A stretch of 38,398 nucleotides of DNA from an uncultured Clostridium sp. (GTDB lineage: Bacteria > Bacillota > Clostridia > Clostridiales > Clostridiaceae). Position numbers and translations under genes: made by a program. The stretch's first letter is position 1; every line of letters starts with the position of its first letter. The stretch spans positions 1 to 38,398 of the forward strand of contig CACZYK010000009.1 in the NCBI GenBank assembly GCA_902785295.1. The letters are read 5' to 3'. The notes under the pieces were generated by a model. The model had not been told where the DNA came from. It searched no databases and was given only the letters and a program-made list of their open reading frames with translations. Positions 38,226 to 38,398 of the stretch are shown piece by piece.

Positions 38226-38398
38226 ATGTATTATGATTTAGCAGAATTAAATATAAATGAAATGGTATCATATGAAGAATTCATAGAATAAAAGTTTTGG
38301 AGGTAACTAACAGTTACAAATAAATTATAAAAAGTTATAAATTGGTGTTGACTTTTATAATTTAGAAAATTGTTGACAGCCTCCCATATTCGTAAAGA
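38226..38398. other. Right-edge non-coding region with inverted repeats
   Basis: A short open frame MYYDLAELNINEMVSYEEF and on to a stop near 38291 looks like a gene-end fragment. Beyond it lie GTAACT-AAC-AGTTAC (38303-38317), an inverted repeat of about 13 bp (38322-38335 with 38351-38363) and two copies of TGTTGAC 24 bases apart. TTGACA at 38373-38378 could be the -35 of a gene outside the window. Confidence 0.35.

Noticed and set aside
18370-38398. CRISPR array or tRNA genes in the accessory region
   Set aside because: No regularly spaced repeat-spacer pattern and no tRNA cloverleaf or CCA-end sequence was seen. The only tandem repeat (37021-37080) has no spacers.
18421-38398. Direct repeats as attachment sites flanking the island
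   Set aside because: Left and right ends were compared by eye and share only short AT-rich words such as AATAGCAAA; nothing convincing.

Overview
The window is low-GC (roughly 28-30 %), A/T-ended-codon DNA with strong AGGAGG-type ribosome sites, a butyrate-pathway operon (crt-bcd-etfB-etfA-hbd), Rex, NfnAB, and HrcA/CIRCE-controlled groESL. This is a cluster I Clostridium. The gene sequences look most like Clostridium perfringens to me, but that is recognition from memory and was not searched.

Layout. Bases 1-18,400 are chromosomal backbone, nearly all on the + strand. They hold a CadC-type repressor and a His/Cys-rich P1B metal ATPase, a small minus-strand unknown, rex, the butyryl-CoA operon behind a Rex operator, the NfnAB transhydrogenase, an 8-oxoguanine glycosylase, groES-groEL behind a perfect CIRCE element, and a guanine riboswitch with overlapping terminator/antiterminator ahead of guaB, followed by guaA. 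Most units end in recognisable intrinsic terminators.

From about 18,420 to the right edge the content changes to an accessory defence island. In order it holds an AlbA_2/HATPase_c_4 regulator-like protein, a complete Wadjet anti-plasmid operon (jetA-jetB-jetC-jetD), the decayed C-terminal part of an Abi_2 (AbiD/F) gene on the minus strand with what looks like a still intact small RNA just beyond its 3' end, and a four-gene expanded type III restriction-modification-like operon (degenerate-PLD SNF2 helicase, DUF4391 protein, Mod methyltransferase, Res helicase-nuclease). It ends with a small overlapping pair, a DUF4869-like protein and a mini P-loop protein. No integrase or transposase is visible, and the right end of the island lies beyond the window.

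How the parts work together. Rex senses the NADH/NAD ratio and gates the operon that consumes NADH to make butyryl-CoA, while NfnAB balances NADH, NADPH and ferredoxin. The guanine riboswitch gates GMP synthesis. The island layers anti-plasmid (Wadjet), restriction (type III) and former abortive-infection functions. The least described elements are the minus-strand small RNA at about 27,477-27,555, the structured element at 18,421-18,545, the 22-bp perfect hairpin at 3,180-3,252 and the DUF4869/P-loop pair.
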